Shown: piece after piece, positions 6,195 to 7,719 of the stretch
How positions within the stretch are numbered: position 1 is the first letter of the stretch
Layout: each line of letters begins with the position of its first letter
Made by a program: the position numbers and the translations under genes
Notes under the pieces: generated by a model
Databases searched by the model: none
What the model was told of the DNA's origin: nothing
The model's input: only the letters and a program-made list of their open reading frames with translations
Assembly (NCBI GenBank): GCA_007132825.1
Contig: SLNX01000020.1
Coordinates: forward strand, 1-7,719
Direction of reading: 5' to 3'
DNA length: 7,719 nucleotides
From: Bacteroidales bacterium
GTDB lineage: Bacteria > Bacteroidota > Bacteroidia > Bacteroidales > UBA7960

Positions 6195-7719
6195 ATGAGA
6201 TTATTATTTAATGTTTTTACATTCCTGTTTCTGTTTACATTCGCCCCAACAACTCAAGCCCAAATGTTTGAAGATTTTGAAGAGGGGAATAAAACCTCTT
6301 ATGCACCAGCCAGTGTGAGTCTTGAAACAGGATCCTGGTTCTTTGATGATGCCCTGATCGGGACACTGGAACAGGATAAGAAAAACGGATACCGTTCTGC
6401 ACGGATTCGCAACGGATTTATACGAATGGACTTTTGTTATCCACAAGGAATGAGTGAATTATCTGTATACGCGGCAAACTTCAGCTCCGATACAGGCGGC
6501 GAACTGCAGGTGAGGTATTCTACCGATCAGGGTCAAACATGGAGTGATTTGGGTGACGCGATACCTCTTACCGATGAGCTTACAGAATATACAATTCAAC
6601 CAAACATTTCGGGCAATGTCAGGCTTAAATTTGAGAAAGCTTCAGGAAACAGGATCAATGTAGATGATGTCTTAATCAGCGATTACATTGAATTCACGGA
6701 AGAACCTGCCATATTACTCCGGATGAACGGTATTCTTTATGAGAATGGCAGCACATTTGATTATGGGACAAACACCGGTTCTGCCAATGCAGTGCTGCAA
6801 ATTCGTAACACCGGCAATCAGGATCTTGTTATTTCATCTCACGATATCAGTGGCAATAATTTTTTTGTTGACGGCGATTTAAATGTAAATCTCGCCTACC
6901 TGGAGTCAGCCATTTTCAATTTGTCCTTTTCGTCAGATGAACCAGGCATTTTTGAGGAATCACTGACTTTGGAAACAAACGATCCGAACAACCAGGTTTT
7001 TGTTCTTAATCTCAGGGCTGAAACCCTAGATACTTCCAGCCCCATTTCCATCGCTGAAGCCCGGCAATTGGAGATGGGAACCATTGTTACGGTAAGCGGA
7101 TATGTTACTGTAGCTGATCAGTTTGCCGGGCCTGTTTATTTCCAGGATGAAACAGGTGGAATAGCTTGGTATAATGATGAAATCATGCGTGAGCAATACC
7201 TTGTTGGTGCGGTAATCGGAGACTCTTTGCTCGTCACCGGTGAGTTAGGACACTTTAACAATCTGCTCCAAATCATTGATGAAAGCAGCTTTGAAGTGTT
7301 TCCGGAATCAAACACACAAGTGGAGCCACTCAGCATTACTATCGGACAACTGAATTCCGGCAATTATGAAGGAATGTTGATTCGTATCGAAGAAGTGGAT
7401 TTTGAAGATGAAGGAATCTTTTCAGGAGGAACAAATTATGAAATCTCTGACCCAAGCGGAATAGGACAACTGAGAATTGACAACTTCACCAACATTCCAG
7501 GTTCCATAATTCCGAACAGTACAGTTTCGGTAACAGGTGTTGCAGGAAGGTTCATCAACACACACCAGATACTGCCTCGATTTAATGAAGACATTGTAGT
7601 ATTGAGCGGTCCGATCATCACATCAGCTCCGCCCTATGAATCATCTGCTACACAACACTCAATCACTTTTGAGTGGGAAACGGTTCATCCGGGTCATTCA
7701 GAGATTCGTTATGGGCAGA
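6195..7719 (+). CDS. Large secreted multidomain protein (5' part; runs off window)
   Basis: The frame is open from ATG at 6195 to the right edge (508 codons, no stop). Residues 1-22 are a Sec signal peptide (MRLLFNVF start, cleavage likely after TQA). Residues 24-165 resemble the jelly-roll modules of Bacteroidota exoproteins: W at the GSWFF segment, NGYRSARIRNG, then an INVDDVLISDY ending. Residues 172-276 look like a choice-of-anchor D/ASH immunoglobulin-like module (FDYGT, QIRNTGNQDLVIS, FSSDEPGIFEESLTLETND). Residues 283-368 and 376-470 look like two OB-fold-like modules (IVTVSGYV, VYFQDETGGIAWY; then MLIRIEEV, STVSVTGVAG). From 473 a fibronectin III or purple-acid-phosphatase-N-like domain begins (SITFEWE, SEIRYGQ). 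Any catalytic domain or C-terminal sorting signal would lie outside the window, so function is unknown; such modules often flank secreted nucleases, phosphatases or adhesins. Only one Cys is present in this part. The start is supported by the signal peptide; it sits 74 bases after the serpin. Confidence 0.9.
   Translation, partial: MRLLFNVFTFLFLFTFAPTTQAQMFEDFEEGNKTSYAPASVSLETGSWFFDDALIGTLEQDKKNGYRSARIRNGFIRMDFCYPQGMSELSVYAANFSSDTGGELQVRYSTDQGQTWSDLGDAIPLTDELTEYTIQPNISGNVRLKFEKASGNRINVDDVLISDYIEFTEEPAILLRMNGILYENGSTFDYGTNTGSANAVLQIRNTGNQDLVISSHDISGNNFFVDGDLNVNLAYLESAIFNLSFSSDEPGIFEESLTLETNDPNNQVFVLNLRAETLDTSSPISIAEARQLEMGTIVTVSGYVTVADQFAGPVYFQDETGGIAWYNDEIMREQYLVGAVIGDSLLVTGELGHFNNLLQIIDESSFEVFPESNTQVEPLSITIGQLNSGNYEGMLIRIEEVDFEDEGIFSGGTNYEISDPSGIGQLRIDNFTNIPGSIIPNSTVSVTGVAGRFINTHQILPRFNEDIVVLSGPIITSAPPYESSATQHSITFEWETVHPGHSEIRYGQ

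Noticed and set aside
6204..7621. Minus-strand open frames opposite the secreted protein gene
   Set aside because: The plus strand carries a 508-codon frame with signal peptide and repeated domain patterns, which explains the region.
1..7719. Search for CRISPR arrays, tRNA or rRNA genes, insertion sequences, and attachment sites
   Set aside because: Reading both strands by eye showed no regularly spaced repeats, no terminal inverted repeats with a transposase, and no tRNA- or rRNA-like stretch; nearly all of the window is protein coding.

Overview
The window carries five protein genes on two divergent arms and looks like chromosomal DNA of a free-living Bacteroidota/Balneolota-type (FCB group) bacterium. 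This placement is an inference. It rests on AT-rich coding sequence, the absence of clear Shine-Dalgarno sites before any start, TAnnTTTG promoter elements, a lipoprotein serpin, and a large secreted protein built from adhesin-like modules. Genus cannot be assigned from the sequence alone.

Left arm (minus strand, read right to left): trxB, a complete thioredoxin reductase (4656 to 3721), is followed after 47 bases by a complete membrane sensor histidine kinase (3673 to 1796). That gene overlaps by an ATGA junction a second, homologous sensor kinase (1799 to 1), which runs off the left edge only some 10-20 codons short of its expected end. The two kinases share one layout: seven membrane helices, a PAS domain, a coiled coil, a HisKA_2-type dimerisation segment and an HATPase_c domain. 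They look like a tandem duplication. The key observation is that the first kinase has the canonical HHRVKNN phosphoacceptor box, while the second reads ETRVKNN. The second has lost the phosphorylated histidine but kept its ATP-binding motifs, so it is a candidate pseudokinase partner made in translational coupling with an active kinase. No response regulator lies in the window.

Centre (4657-4887): a 231-base divergent intergenic region holds candidate promoters for both arms and an imperfect dyad just upstream of the serpin gene.

Right arm (plus strand): a complete serpin lipoprotein (4888-6120) has a fully inhibitory-type hinge and basic residues at the predicted reactive bond, suggesting inhibition of trypsin-like proteases at the cell envelope. 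After 74 bases comes the 5' part (508 codons) of a large secreted protein (6195 onwards). It has a signal peptide, a jelly-roll-like module, a choice-of-anchor D/ASH-like module, two OB-fold-like modules and the start of a fibronectin III-like domain, and it leaves the window open.

The left arm is thus a redox enzyme plus a sensory pair, and the right arm is an envelope/secreted module. The shared intergenic region is the only link visible between them.
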